From: CANJSG01 sp038203875
Lineage (GTDB): Bacteria; Verrucomicrobiota; Verrucomicrobiia; Limisphaerales; CANJSG01
Direction of reading: 5' to 3'
DNA length: 17,392 nucleotides
Assembly (NCBI GenBank): GCA_038203875.1
Contig: JBBRDN010000080.1
Coordinates: 1 to 17,392 of the forward strand
Shown: piece after piece, positions 6,711-17,392 of the stretch
Layout of the letters: each line of letters begins with the position of its first letter
Numbering within the stretch: position 1 is the first letter of the stretch
Translations under genes and position numbers: made by a program
Notes under the pieces: model-generated
The model's input: only the letters and a program-made list of their open reading frames with translations
What the model was told of the DNA's origin: nothing
Database searches by the model: none

Positions 6711-7088
6711 ATGAAGACGCTGTTCCGCCGCATTGCCGGAGTTGTCATGGTAGCAACCGCCATCGCGCTCGTGGGCTGCGCCGGACCTAGGATCGATTGG
6801 ACCACCCGGGTCGGCAGCTACACGTTCGACGACGCCGTCCGAGAAATGGGGCCGCCCGAACGTCAGGCTACCCTGTCCGACGGCTCCAAAGTGGTCGACT
6901 GGGTGACCGACCGTGGGTTCCGGAACGGAACCTTCGGCATTGGACCGCGGTTCTACTATGGGGGCCGTTACGGCTACTATGATCCGTTCCTCTCCGCCGA
7001 GTTGGAAACCCGCTCGCCCGACCGAATCGTCCGCCTGACCTTCGCGGCCGACGGAAAGCTGCAGGAAGCGAAGCGTGTCATGCAGTAG
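6711..7088 (+). CDS. Small lipoprotein, hypothetical
   Basis: A 125-residue protein with a lipoprotein signal peptide: MKTLFRR basic start, hydrophobic core and lipobox ALVGC with the lipidated Cys at 23. The mature part has a SYTFDDAVREMGPPE segment (36-50), reminiscent of the small outer-membrane assembly (SmpA/OmlA-like) or DUF-type fold in which a ligand term predicts polarity. It then has a Gly/Tyr-rich stretch FYYGGRYGYYD (81-91) and ends with RLTFAADGKLQEAK. The frame is open back to 6648, but the ATG at 6711 places the signal peptide correctly and clears the upstream murQ stop by 31 nt. It is probably anchored in a membrane facing the periplasm. The function is unknown and the SmpA resemblance is weak. 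Confidence 0.8.
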   Translation: MKTLFRRIAGVVMVATAIALVGCAGPRIDWTTRVGSYTFDDAVREMGPPERQATLSDGSKVVDWVTDRGFRNGTFGIGPRFYYGGRYGYYDPFLSAELETRSPDRIVRLTFAADGKLQEAKRVMQ

Positions 7089-7177
7089 TCCTCCGACGGC
7101 CCGAAACGGCCTTAAACCCGCAGAAACTGCGTCATTTTGCTTCCGCCATCGGCAAGGAGTTGCTACTCAACACTCCG

Positions 7178-7486
7178 ATGCCTGCCGGCCTCAACATCTG
7201 GGATTCGCTTTATCGCCTCGTGCTCTGGCTACTCTTCGTCGCAGCGGTCGTCGCGGTCGTCCTCTGGTATGTGCCGGTGATCCGCCGGAATGAAGGCCTC
7301 CGCCGCGAGATCTACGAGGTGGACAGGCGGATCGAGAAAGAGCGCGAAGCCAGCCGCCAACTCGACGCCAAGCTCAGGTCGCTCAACGACCCCAAGACCA
7401 TCGAACGCCTGGCCCGCGAACGCCTCAGCTACGCCAAGCCCGGCGAAGTGATCTTCCACTTCGAGACGCCGCAAACGGGGAGGTAG
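7178..7486 (+). CDS. FtsB/DivIC-like septum formation initiator protein
   Basis: A 102-residue bitopic membrane protein typical of the FtsB/DivIC family, which joins FtsL and FtsQ in the divisome and links to septal peptidoglycan synthesis. It has one transmembrane helix (about 13-33), then a periplasmic coiled coil (about 37-70) and a family-like C-terminal signature, DPKTIERLARERLSYAKPGE (71-90). Start choice is uncertain. ATG at 7178 is used here. An in-frame TTG at 7160 directly abuts an AAGGAG (7154-7159), which leaves no spacer, while from 7178 that same site is 18 nt away. Neighbours include a peptidoglycan-recycling fusion upstream and a broken wall enzyme downstream. No eno gene, the common neighbour of ftsB, is visible. 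Confidence 0.85.
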   Translation: MPAGLNIWDSLYRLVLWLLFVAAVVAVVLWYVPVIRRNEGLRREIYEVDRRIEKEREASRQLDAKLRSLNDPKTIERLARERLSYAKPGEVIFHFETPQTGR

Positions 7487-7531
7487 TTTTGGCCCGAGCC
7501 GGTGGAGAGCAGGTCATTCCTGAGGAGGCAG

Positions 7532-8294
7532 ATGAAAACAACTCGCCACCATTTCCTGGTCGCAGCACTCGTGCTTACCGCCTGCGCGATTCCATTCCGG
7601 AACCAGATCGTCCGTTTCATCAGGAACCCGGCACAAGCGTTGGGTCCCACAACGACGGTCGACGATCGGTTGAAGGAGTTCGGACCGTCGGCCCGCCGGA
7701 AGTTGTCCGCAGACTTCTCACGCATCGGAGTCCCCTACCCGCCCAAGCGGATCGTATTGGTCGGGCTCTAGGATGAAGACCGGTTTGAAGTCTGGGTTTC
7801 GGACGGCACCGAGAAAGCCAGGCATCTCAAGACCTATCCCATCCTCGCCGCGAGCGGCGGCCCCGGGCCCAAGCTGCGCGAAGGCGACCATCAGGTTCCC
7901 GAAGGCATCTACGCCATCAAATCGCTCAACCCAAACAGCGCGTTCCATTTGGCGCTTCGGGTCAACTACCCCGAACGCCTTCGACCTTGAGAGAGCGCGG
8001 ATCGAGGGCCGAACCAATCCCGGCTCGGATATCATGGTCCATGGCGGCTCGGTCTCAGTCGGCTGCCTGGCCATGGGCGATCCGGCTATCGAGGAACTGT
8101 TCGTCCTGGCCGCCGATACCGGCATTGAAAACATCCGCCTGATTCTGACTCGGATCGACTTCCGGAAGCGTGACCTGCCAGGCATTTCCCCCGCGCTTCC
8201 AGCCTGGACCGGCGAGCTATACGCGAAGATTCGGGCTGAACTGCTGCCGCTGGGTTTATCCGCTACGGGTGATTCCGCCAAGACCGCCCGTTGA
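7532..8294 (+). pseudogene. YafK-like L,D-transpeptidase-family protein, broken by a stop and a frameshift
   Basis: Conceptual translation gives a YkuD-fold protein of the YafK/DpaA type: lipoprotein signal MKTTRHHFLVAALVLTAC, then TVDDRLKEFGPSAR and VPYPPKRIVLVGL, then GPKLREGDHQVPEGIYAI, LNPNSAFHL, and IMVHGGSVSVGCLAM with the catalytic Cys still present. Two lesions break it. A TAG (7769-7771) falls in frame where the family usually has a codon such as AAG before DEDRFEVW. Beyond it the same frame continues to 7972, where the run CCCC (7969-7972) carries one extra C, so YPNAFDLERARIEG is only read in the next frame; the first frame ends at TGA 7988-7990. The start is ATG 7532, preceded 3 nt upstream by a strong AGGAGG (7523-7528), not the ATG at 7502. 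Family members modify or cleave peptidoglycan-linked peptides. A sequencing error in the C-run is possible but would not explain the TAG. Confidence 0.85.
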
Positions 8295-8490
8295 CCCGGC
8301 CAACCCACGACTTCCCTCCGCCAAGTTCCGGTTAGCACCCCCGCTCAATCGGGCTTACCCGTAGCTCGACGATCCCTCCGACTCGAAGACCTACCCGGAG
8401 GAGGGTTCGTCCGGCGCCTCCGGCAACGGGGCCCACGGAGCAGCGCCGGGGTGTTCCATAACCAATGCGGCCCCATGGAGACCGAACGCC

Positions 8491-8775
8491 ATGATGCCCA
8501 AATACACCGTCGAATACCGGGTCAACTTCCGCCGCGGCAGCCTGCCGCACCACCATTCCACCGACGATCCCGTCGCGCTGGAGGAGTTCCTCGCCGAGCT
8601 GCTCGAACGCGGCTACACGATCGACAAGGTCTCCCATGAAGGCATGCCCTTGGAGCAGAAAGAGGCCGACCGCCTTGTGAAGGCCGCGGCCCAGCAGATC
8701 ACCGCGCGCCTCCTTTGCGTCTCCCTTCGCATCAAGGCGGATGAGGAAAGGTTTCGCTTCGGATTCTCCGCCTGA
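8491..8775 (+). CDS. Small conserved-looking hypothetical protein, 94 aa
   Basis: A soluble protein without signal peptide or membrane helix. It begins with a beta-like segment, PKYTVEYRVNFRRGSL (3-18), followed by STDDPVALEEFLAELLERGY (23-42), a helical EADRLVKAAAQQITARLL segment (about 58-75) and a C-terminal strand, VSLRIKADEERFRFGF. The alternating beta-alpha-alpha-beta character suggests a small compact domain. ATG codons at 8491 and 8494 are adjacent and either could be the start; no clear Shine-Dalgarno sequence is visible. The upstream 196 nt (8295-8490) hold only weak GC-rich hairpins. It sits 21 nt before the cytochrome c'-like gene and may be cotranscribed with it. I cannot name a family. 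Confidence 0.72.
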   Translation: MMPKYTVEYRVNFRRGSLPHHHSTDDPVALEEFLAELLERGYTIDKVSHEGMPLEQKEADRLVKAAAQQITARLLCVSLRIKADEERFRFGFSA

Positions 8776-8796
8776 ACCGGTTTCAAAAAGATACCC

Positions 8797-9195
8797 ATGA
8801 ACAAACGACTTCTCCTACTCACTGTCGGCGCCTTGGCCCTCGCCGGCTGGATCGGCATCGCCACCGCCCAAAGCAGCCGCGCCACCCGCGAGGTCATGCG
8901 AACCAAGCTGGACCATTCGCAGAAGGCGCTGGAAGGCGTCACGGCCGGCGACTTCGAGATCCTGCTCGCTGCGGCCCGGAAGCTGAAGGCGCTCGGCAAC
9001 GCGCCGGACTGGCCGAACTTCGACAGCCCGGAATACCAGGAGCACAAGGCCAACTTCCGCCGCAGCGTCAACGCGCTGGAACGCGGAGCCGTCGAGGCCA
9101 ACCTCGATTCGGCCACGCTGGCCTACGTGCGCATGACGATGAACTGCGTGGAATGCCACCGGTTCGTCCGCGGAAAGAAGATGGCGTCGCTGTGA
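8797..9195 (+). CDS. Cytochrome c'-like monohaem c-type cytochrome
   Basis: A 132-residue exported protein. A Sec signal peptide (MNKRLLLLTVGALALAG...) probably ends after ATA at 24. The only haem-binding motif is CVECH at 117-121, close to the C-terminus, after four predicted helical stretches. That arrangement (helix bundle, CXXCH near the C-terminus) is characteristic of cytochrome c' and the similar cytochrome c-556 proteins. The segment DWPNFDSPEYQEHKANF (71-87) precedes the final helices. It would act in the periplasm in electron transfer or gas binding, but the partner is unknown. It is convergent with the HerA-like gene, with only 14 nt between the stop codons, and no terminator hairpin is apparent between them. 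Confidence 0.85.
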   Translation: MNKRLLLLTVGALALAGWIGIATAQSSRATREVMRTKLDHSQKALEGVTAGDFEILLAAARKLKALGNAPDWPNFDSPEYQEHKANFRRSVNALERGAVEANLDSATLAYVRMTMNCVECHRFVRGKKMASL

Positions 9196-9209
9196 CGCCC
9201 TGGACCGGG

Positions 9210-10628
9210 TCAGCGCCTCCGGCCGCCGAAGATGGAGCCAAGAACCCCGCGGACGATTTCACGGCCGATGGAACTGCCGATCGTTCGCACAGCGCTCTTC
9301 GCCATGGTCGTTCCCAGGCCTTCGGGCTGACGGCCACGTCCCGTGGCAGGACGAGCGGCCGGCGTGGAACCACCGCCGAAGATCTTGGCGAAGAAACCCG
9401 GTTCCTCCTTCTCGATCGCGGGCGGCTTGGCGTGGGTCGCGCCCAGCCGTTCGTAGGCGGACTCGCGATCGACCATCTGCTCGTAGACACCCGCCACGAG
9501 CGATGAAGCCAGCAACTGCTTCCGCTGTTCCGGTGCGATGGGTCCGATCTGGCTGCGCGGCGGAACAACGAACGCCCGTTCCACAATGGTCGGTTGTCCC
9601 CGTTCATCGAGCAACGACACCAGGGCTTCTCCCACGGCCAGCTGCGTCAGCACCGTCTCGGTATCAATCTTCGGGTTCACCCGGAACGTTTCGGCCGCGG
9701 CGCGGATCGCCTTCTGATCCCGCGGGGTGAAGGCGCGCAGCGCGTGCTGCACACGGTTTCCCAACTGGCCGAGGACCCGGTCCGGGATGTCCTGCGGATT
9801 CTGGGTCACGAAGAAAACCCCGACGCCCTTGGATCGGATGAGGCGGACGACCTGTTCGATCTTCTCGAGCAATGCGGGCGGAGCATCGGCGAACAGCAGA
9901 TGCGCTTCGTCGAAGAAGAAAACGAGCTTCGGCACTGGCATGTCACCCGCTTCGGGCAAGTTCTCGAACAGCTCGGAAAGCATCCACAGCAGCAACGTGG
10001 AATACGTCTTGGGCGCCTGCAGCAGCCGATCAGCCGACAGGATGTTGACCACGCCACGGCCCGACGAGTCGGTCTGGAGAAGGTCCGCAAAGTTGAGCGC
10101 GGGTTCGCCGAAGAACTTCGCCCCGCCCTGCCCTTCCAGCGTCAACAGTCCGCGTTGAATCGCGCCGATGCTCGCCGGCGAAACGTTTCCGTAGGCCGCC
10201 GTGAACTGCGACGCGTTCTCACCGACGAACTGGACCATCGCGCGGAGGTCCTTGAGGTCGAGCAGCAGCATTCCCTGCTCGTCCGCCACGCGGAACACGA
10301 TGTTGAGCACGCCCGCCTGGGTTTCATTGAGCTGCAATTGGCGGGACAGAAGCAGCGGGCCCATTTCGGAGACCGTCGCGCGGACCGGATGACCGGTCTC
10401 GCCGTAGACATCCCAGAACGTAACGGGGCATGCGGCGAATCCCGTTTCCTCAAGCCCGAGTTGCCGGAACCGTTCGCGCACCTTGGTCGACTGACCTCCG
10501 GCCTGGCTGATGCCGGCGAGGTCGCCTTTCACATCCGCCATGAAAACCGGCACGCCCAGCTTGCTGAAACCTTCGGCCAACGCCTGCAACGTGACCGTCT
10601 TGCCGGTGCCGGTGGCTCCCGCGATCAA
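9210..10628 (-). CDS. HerA-like ATPase (DUF853/YjgR family), N-terminus shortened
   Basis: A 472-residue P-loop ATPase of the HerA/FtsK-like group. Walker A GATGTGKT is at 4-11, ADVKGDLAGIS at 31-41, Walker B KLVFFFDEAH at 234-243 (D240, E241), TQNPQDIPDRVLGQLGNRVQ at 275-294, and a low-complexity linker leads to a short hydrophobic and basic tail (GSIFGGRRR). Family members such as E. coli YjgR normally have about 20-25 residues before the P-loop, ending NRHGLI-GATGTGKT. Here the open frame starts at TTG 10628 only three residues before Walker A. An ATG 29 nt upstream opens a 10-codon frame, MADPILIAMG, which resembles the normal family N-terminus but is in another frame. Its TGA overlaps the TTG as TTGA. 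The likely explanation is a deletion of about 50 bp (see findings). The upstream octaheme gene is on the same strand. Confidence 0.87.
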   Translation of the reverse strand: MIAGATGTGKTVTLQALAEGFSKLGVPVFMADVKGDLAGISQAGGQSTKVRERFRQLGLEETGFAACPVTFWDVYGETGHPVRATVSEMGPLLLSRQLQLNETQAGVLNIVFRVADEQGMLLLDLKDLRAMVQFVGENASQFTAAYGNVSPASIGAIQRGLLTLEGQGGAKFFGEPALNFADLLQTDSSGRGVVNILSADRLLQAPKTYSTLLLWMLSELFENLPEAGDMPVPKLVFFFDEAHLLFADAPPALLEKIEQVVRLIRSKGVGVFFVTQNPQDIPDRVLGQLGNRVQHALRAFTPRDQKAIRAAAETFRVNPKIDTETVLTQLAVGEALVSLLDERGQPTIVERAFVVPPRSQIGPIAPEQRKQLLASSLVAGVYEQMVDRESAYERLGATHAKPPAIEKEEPGFFAKIFGGGSTPAARPATGRGRQPEGLGTTMAKSAVRTIGSSIGREIVRGVLGSIFGGRRR

Positions 10629-10657
10629 CCCATGGCGATGAGGATCGGGTCGGCCAT
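10625..10657 (-). other. Short open frame encoding the detached HerA-family N-terminus
   Basis: Ten codons (MADPILIAMG) and a TGA, ending 3 nt into the HerA-like gene. The peptide matches the expected first strand of DUF853/YjgR proteins, which I recall as beginning like M..P.LIA. The last base triplet overlaps the TTG start of the ATPase frame in the sequence TTGA, a stop-start overlap of the kind that permits translational coupling. This could be a relic of a deletion or a coupled leader. Confidence 0.6.
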
Positions 10658-10724
10658 GCGAGACGAATAGGACAACGCGGGCCGGTGGGCAACGCTGGTC
10701 GTCGAGCTGTTGCCGGATGAGCGC

Positions 10725-12638
10725 CTACTCGCGAAGCCGGACGATTCGCCGGTCACGGCCTTCCAACAACCGGGCGATGCGGTTCGTGTCCACCCGGCCT
10801 CCCGTGAACAACAAAGAGGTATTGTCCGTCCCGCCAACCGGCACCTTTCCAACGAACGGCAGTTGAACCGCCGACCGCGCCTTCGAACCCGGGACAGGAT
10901 CGTAGGCGAAGGTTTCGAAACCCGGCAGGCGTTTGAGCGAACGGCCGGCGATGAGGCGAACGGCCGCGTAGTCGTCATTGAGAAGCTGGTTCAGGAACGG
11001 CGACATCCACGCCGTGCCGCTGGCCTGCTTGGCGGGTTCCCAGCCGTAATGCCAGGCAATCAAGGCACGCACGCCGCCGTCGCCCTGAAGCGTCCAACGG
11101 ATCCCGGCGGCGACGTCCTTCTGCTCGGAGTTCAACACCGGCACCGGCTGCTTGAACCATCCGGTCAGTTTGTCGGCGGTCCACGAAAGCGGCTTGTCGA
11201 GGTGGCAGAGGTTGCAGGCGTTGGGACGGCCGGTGGCGAGTTCGGAGGCGATCGTCGGACTGGAAACCTGATGGCTGCGGATGGCCTTGAGCACGCCGTA
11301 GGTCGTGTGCGGCATGTGGCAGTTGTAGCAGAGCGATCCGTTCGAAGCGGCGCCGTGCCGCGTGTGGGCCGGGACGTCGGAACGCATCTTCTCGTGGCAT
11401 TGCAGGCAGGCCTGGTTGCCCTCCATTCCGCGTGCGAGTTGGTCGTCGGGCTCGCTCTTGTGGAGCGAATGGCACGAGAGGCAGGACATCGTGGCCTTCG
11501 CCGTGCCGTGCTGGAAGCAGGGCGATTCGATCAGGCCGTTGAACTCACGGCCGGACACACGGACCATGCCGTCCTTCCAAAAGAACTCGTCGAGCAAGGC
11601 CGGATGTTTCGCGGCGGCGTCCTTCAGCCAGGGCTGCCTGTCTAGTTGGGTTGGCCGCATGACCGGCGTCGTCGCGTCGAGGTCGTCGCCGGGCCGATAG
11701 CGGAATCCGGTGACGGACCAGTTCTCCGACTTGTCGAACCACTTCATCGAATGGCACGAGCCGCAGATCTGCGACGCCCGCTGGGGCGGCAGATGTTCCG
11801 GATGCACGATTGTCGCGTCGCGTGCGCCATCGGCCAGCTTGGTTCGGCCCGCGGACTTTTCGGTGCGCCAGTGTCCGATGTGCTTTTCACCGGGCCCGTG
11901 ACAGGCCTCGCAGGAGATCCCGAGATCGGCGGTGCGGGTGTGGAAGATCTTCTCCGTCGCATCCCATCCCGGTTGAGCGCCGGTCGTGTGACAACGGATG
12001 CACGTGCCGTTCCAGACCTCAACCGGCGGTTGGGCGTCGGGGTCGCGGATGAACGTGTCGTGCCGGGGGACCCAACGGCGTTCCTCGTTCAACCAGGTGA
12101 AAGGAAAGCCGACGTGCGCATCGCCATCCGTTCCGCCCGGCAGCCAGAAGACCTGCATGTGATGGGATCCGGTGACGAGGCTCGGCTGGATCTTGAACGG
12201 CTCCGGCTTCGGCTGCCCCGGCGCCACTTCGGGAGCCAGATCGGTGATGGTGACCCAGCGGTTGGTTCCCTCCATCGACAGATGGAACTGCTCGTCCCCC
12301 AGCAGGAGCGTGATGTTGTTGAAGTCCGCATGGATCCGGTCGCCGTCCGGCGTCTGCGTCATCGTCCGATGAAACGACCGGTGCCAGCTCTTGTGCTGGG
12401 TCTCATGGCATTCCTGACAGGCGGCCGAACCGGTGTAGCCGGGAGGTTTGTTGCCCGCTTGAGCGCCGGATTTTCCGGTCAGAGAACCCTGATCGGCCGG
12501 CGCCGAGCCAACCCGCGCGACGGAACCCTTCTTCTGTTCGCCACATCCATTGAGAAGCACCGCAGTCGAACCAAACCCTACGCACAGTGCCATCGCGACA
12601 GCAGCGCGCAGAAAAGCGTGGGTTCGCGGTTGGGGCAT
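10725..12638 (-). CDS. Octaheme cytochrome c lipoprotein
   Basis: A 637-residue exported multihaem cytochrome. The N-terminus is a lipoprotein signal with the lipobox LNGC (lipidated Cys 32). Eight CXXCH haem motifs are visible: CQECH 74, CIRCH 213, CEACH 243, CGSCH 292, CLSCH 386, CLQCH 411, CYNCH 437 and CNLCH 475 (positions of the first Cys). Many further His residues could be distal ligands. The spacing is irregular, with a 139-residue gap after haem 1 that holds a beta-rich segment, GSHHMQVFWLPGGTDGDAHV. After the last haem, residues about 505-637 contain a HEAT-like helical region (VRALIAWHYGWEP, DDYAAVRLIAGRSLKRLPG). It would be an outer- or periplasm-facing electron carrier or reductase. 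I do not match it to hydroxylamine oxidoreductase, NrfA or octaheme tetrathionate reductase. Upstream Gfo/Idh gene: 51-nt gap, same strand. ATG 12638 lacks a clear ribosome binding site. Confidence 0.92.
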   Translation of the reverse strand: MPQPRTHAFLRAAVAMALCVGFGSTAVLLNGCGEQKKGSVARVGSAPADQGSLTGKSGAQAGNKPPGYTGSAACQECHETQHKSWHRSFHRTMTQTPDGDRIHADFNNITLLLGDEQFHLSMEGTNRWVTITDLAPEVAPGQPKPEPFKIQPSLVTGSHHMQVFWLPGGTDGDAHVGFPFTWLNEERRWVPRHDTFIRDPDAQPPVEVWNGTCIRCHTTGAQPGWDATEKIFHTRTADLGISCEACHGPGEKHIGHWRTEKSAGRTKLADGARDATIVHPEHLPPQRASQICGSCHSMKWFDKSENWSVTGFRYRPGDDLDATTPVMRPTQLDRQPWLKDAAAKHPALLDEFFWKDGMVRVSGREFNGLIESPCFQHGTAKATMSCLSCHSLHKSEPDDQLARGMEGNQACLQCHEKMRSDVPAHTRHGAASNGSLCYNCHMPHTTYGVLKAIRSHQVSSPTIASELATGRPNACNLCHLDKPLSWTADKLTGWFKQPVPVLNSEQKDVAAGIRWTLQGDGGVRALIAWHYGWEPAKQASGTAWMSPFLNQLLNDDYAAVRLIAGRSLKRLPGFETFAYDPVPGSKARSAVQLPFVGKVPVGGTDNTSLLFTGGRVDTNRIARLLEGRDRRIVRLRE

Positions 12639-12689
12639 AAGGAAGAATTTGATCCGGCGGAGGCGACAGGCAAGCCCGGAGGCCGCGCG

Positions 12690-13847
12690 CTACAGTGCGA
12701 GCGGATGCGTCCGGAGCTTCAGGGGAAACGGAATGCTCGCGCCGTCGGCCAAGCCCGACTGATAGACGGCCATGATCATCTCGACGGCCCATGCACCGTT
12801 GCGGCCGCTGCATTCCGGTTCGCGGTCGGCGGCGATCGCATCCAACCAATCGGTCACCGGGTTCAACTTGGTCTGCGCGATGGTCCGGAGGTCCTTTGCA
12901 TCGAGCGGCAACCAGTCGTCCGTGCGACCGGCTGAAGTCCACTTGCCGCTACGACGGATGAACACGAGGCCGGGCACGTCGCAGTTGATCCGCGCCGCGC
13001 CTTTGCTGCCGAGAACTTCCAGACCCCATTCGCCGACCGTTTCATGGAACCTGGCCGAACTGGTGAACGAAGCGTTGATTCCTTTGGCGAAGCCATAGGA
13101 GGCGAACACTTCATCCCCGGCGACCAGCCCGACGTTGTCCTTCACCAGCCGGGCATCCGCTTTCGTGATCGTGCGTCCCTGTTGGAGCACGCGGGCGCTA
13201 CAGGAGATCGGATCACCGGCGATGGCGCGCATGAGATCCATGAGATGACTGCCGAGCACCATCAGATCCTCGCCGCCAGCGCGCGCGTCCTGCTTTCCGT
13301 AAGCCCGCATCTCGACGACGTCGCCGATCAGTCCTTCGCGCAGCGCCTGCCTGAACCGCGTCATCTGCGGAGCGAGCCGCATCGTATGCGCGACGGCGAT
13401 CTTGAGCCCGCGTCGATCGGCCTCCACGATCAGTGCGTCGGCCTCGGCCGGGGTGCGGGCGAAGGGTTTCTCCGCATACACGTGCGCGCCGGCCTTCAGG
13501 CACGCGAGGATGATCTCGTGGTGCAGATCGCCATGGCGCATCGCCACAGAAACGAGCTGCGGCTTCTCCGTGGGCAACATCTCCCGGTAGTCCGCATACG
13601 ACCTGGGCGCCTGGATCTTGTCGGCTATCTTCTTCCGCCCCGCTTCATCCGGATCGGCCACCGCCACCAGCTCGATGCCGGGCCGGTTCAGGAAAATGCC
13701 CTCCAGCCCGTGCCCATAGTCGCCGCGCCCCGTATGCCCGATCACGGCGGCTTTGAGCGGCCCGGTCCCAGCGCCCAACAGAAGTCTCGGTGCTAGAGCG
13801 GCGGCGACGGCCGCTGTTCCCAGGAAACGTCTGCGATTCGGGTTCAC
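12690..13847 (-). CDS. Tat-exported Gfo/Idh/MocA-family oxidoreductase
   Basis: A 385-residue protein. The N-terminus MNPNRRRFLGTAAVAAALAP has the twin-arginine motif (NRRRFLG) and a hydrophobic stretch ending near LLLGAGTG, so it is probably exported folded. The Rossmann domain begins AAVIGHTGRGDYGHG (33-47), with VAVADPD (61-67) after the second strand. The family signature EKPFA is at 126-130, followed by MRLAPQ (about 151-156) and GSHLMDLMR in the C-terminal domain, where the His probably helps bind substrate. Members use NAD(P) to oxidise or reduce sugars, cyclitols or related compounds; exported members are common in PVC bacteria and usually hold the cofactor tightly. The substrate is unknown. 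The start is GTG at 13847, since the frame gives a complete Tat peptide from there. It heads a run of three minus-strand genes. Confidence 0.92.
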   Translation of the reverse strand: MNPNRRRFLGTAAVAAALAPRLLLGAGTGPLKAAVIGHTGRGDYGHGLEGIFLNRPGIELVAVADPDEAGRKKIADKIQAPRSYADYREMLPTEKPQLVSVAMRHGDLHHEIILACLKAGAHVYAEKPFARTPAEADALIVEADRRGLKIAVAHTMRLAPQMTRFRQALREGLIGDVVEMRAYGKQDARAGGEDLMVLGSHLMDLMRAIAGDPISCSARVLQQGRTITKADARLVKDNVGLVAGDEVFASYGFAKGINASFTSSARFHETVGEWGLEVLGSKGAARINCDVPGLVFIRRSGKWTSAGRTDDWLPLDAKDLRTIAQTKLNPVTDWLDAIAADREPECSGRNGAWAVEMIMAVYQSGLADGASIPFPLKLRTHPLAL

Positions 13848-13872
13848 GCACGTTGGGTATCACGAGACCGGA

Positions 13873-13890
13873 GGCGAGTCACCACTCGCC
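13873..13890. repeat. Short perfect hairpin upstream of the Gfo/Idh gene
   Basis: GGCGAGT (13873-13879) and ACTCGCC (13884-13890) make a 7-bp perfect stem with a CACC loop, 26 nt upstream of the GTG start of the Gfo/Idh gene. No T-run follows on either strand. It may be a dispersed palindromic repeat or an operator; nothing in the sequence decides. Confidence 0.5.
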
Positions 13891-13917
13891 AGGACCAGAG
13901 ACACTTGATGCCGAAAC

Positions 13918-13949
13918 TGAAAAGGCGGCGGATTTGACTCCGCCGCCTT
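13918..13949 (-). terminator. Rho-independent terminator after smc
   Basis: Arms AAGGCGGCGG (13922-13931) and CCGCCGCCTT (13940-13949) form a perfect 10-bp GC-rich stem with an 8-nt loop. Read on the minus strand, the stem ends ...CCGCC followed by TTTT then C, a short U-tract. It lies 22 nt after the smc stop codon (minus strand) and upstream of the Gfo/Idh gene, so it separates smc from that operon. Confidence 0.75.
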
Positions 13950-13971
13950 CAAACGAGGTGTCGCTGCCGAG

Positions 13972-17392
<3,421 letters not shown>

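Noticed and set aside
7098..7138. Two small hairpins (GGCC..GGCC; CGCAG-AAA-CTGCG) followed by TCATTTT, as a possible terminator after the small lipoprotein gene
   Set aside because: Stems are only 4 and 5 bp and the T-run is interrupted; not convincing.
7773..8294. Separate 173-aa protein starting at 7773
   Set aside because: Its first two-thirds is an out-of-frame reading of the YafK-like gene; only the part after the frameshift is genuine.
10710..12935. Plus-strand open frames of 311 and 429 codons over the octaheme gene
   Set aside because: The minus strand carries eight CXXCH motifs and a signal peptide; the opposite frames show no motif.

Overview
This is a GC-rich bacterial chromosomal window. 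It holds about 14 genes, no tRNA or rRNA genes, no CRISPR array and no recognisable transposase. The gene mix (Tat-exported Gfo/Idh oxidoreductase, octaheme cytochrome lipoprotein, LarA-like protein, peptidoglycan-recycling enzymes) and the abundant 7-bp tandem and inverted small repeats suggest a member of Verrucomicrobiota (Limisphaerales/Pedosphaera-like) or a related PVC lineage. This is a judgement from style and protein resemblance, not from a database match.

Layout. (1) 148-2436, plus strand: a two-gene operon of a xylose-reductase-like aldo/keto reductase and a LarA-like (DUF2088) racemase/epimerase. (2) 2757-4510, minus strand: an 85-aa hypothetical protein followed by mnmE. (3) 4511-4852: a divergent intergenic region made mostly of hairpin repeats. 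(4) 4853-7486, plus strand: a MurNAc/GlcNAc kinase-MurQ etherase fusion, a small lipoprotein and an FtsB/DivIC-like division protein. (5) 7532-8294, plus strand: a YafK-like L,D-transpeptidase-family gene broken by an in-frame amber codon and a 1-bp frameshift. (6) 8491-9195, plus strand: a small conserved-looking protein and a cytochrome c'-like monohaem protein. (7) 13847-9210, minus strand: a Tat-exported Gfo/Idh oxidoreductase, an octaheme cytochrome c lipoprotein and a HerA-like ATPase (DUF853/YjgR family) whose N-terminus appears deleted. (8) 17392-13972, minus strand: SMC, running off the right edge and closed by a hairpin terminator.

How the genes relate. MurKQ, the FtsB-like protein and the YafK-like remnant all concern the cell wall or division. 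MnmE and SMC are housekeeping genes. The Gfo/Idh, octaheme and HerA genes share a strand and could be cotranscribed, but no common function is evident.

The most unusual theme is a set of heptanucleotide repeats at three loci within 2.8 kb. One lies in frame inside mnmE between GTPase motifs G4 and G5. One forms an inverted pair between mnmE and its upstream neighbour. One encodes the linker that joins the two enzymes of the MurK-MurQ fusion. Together with a nested 175-nt hairpin at 4560-4734, they suggest a small-repeat family that spreads in intergenic DNA and is sometimes domesticated as protein-coding sequence.
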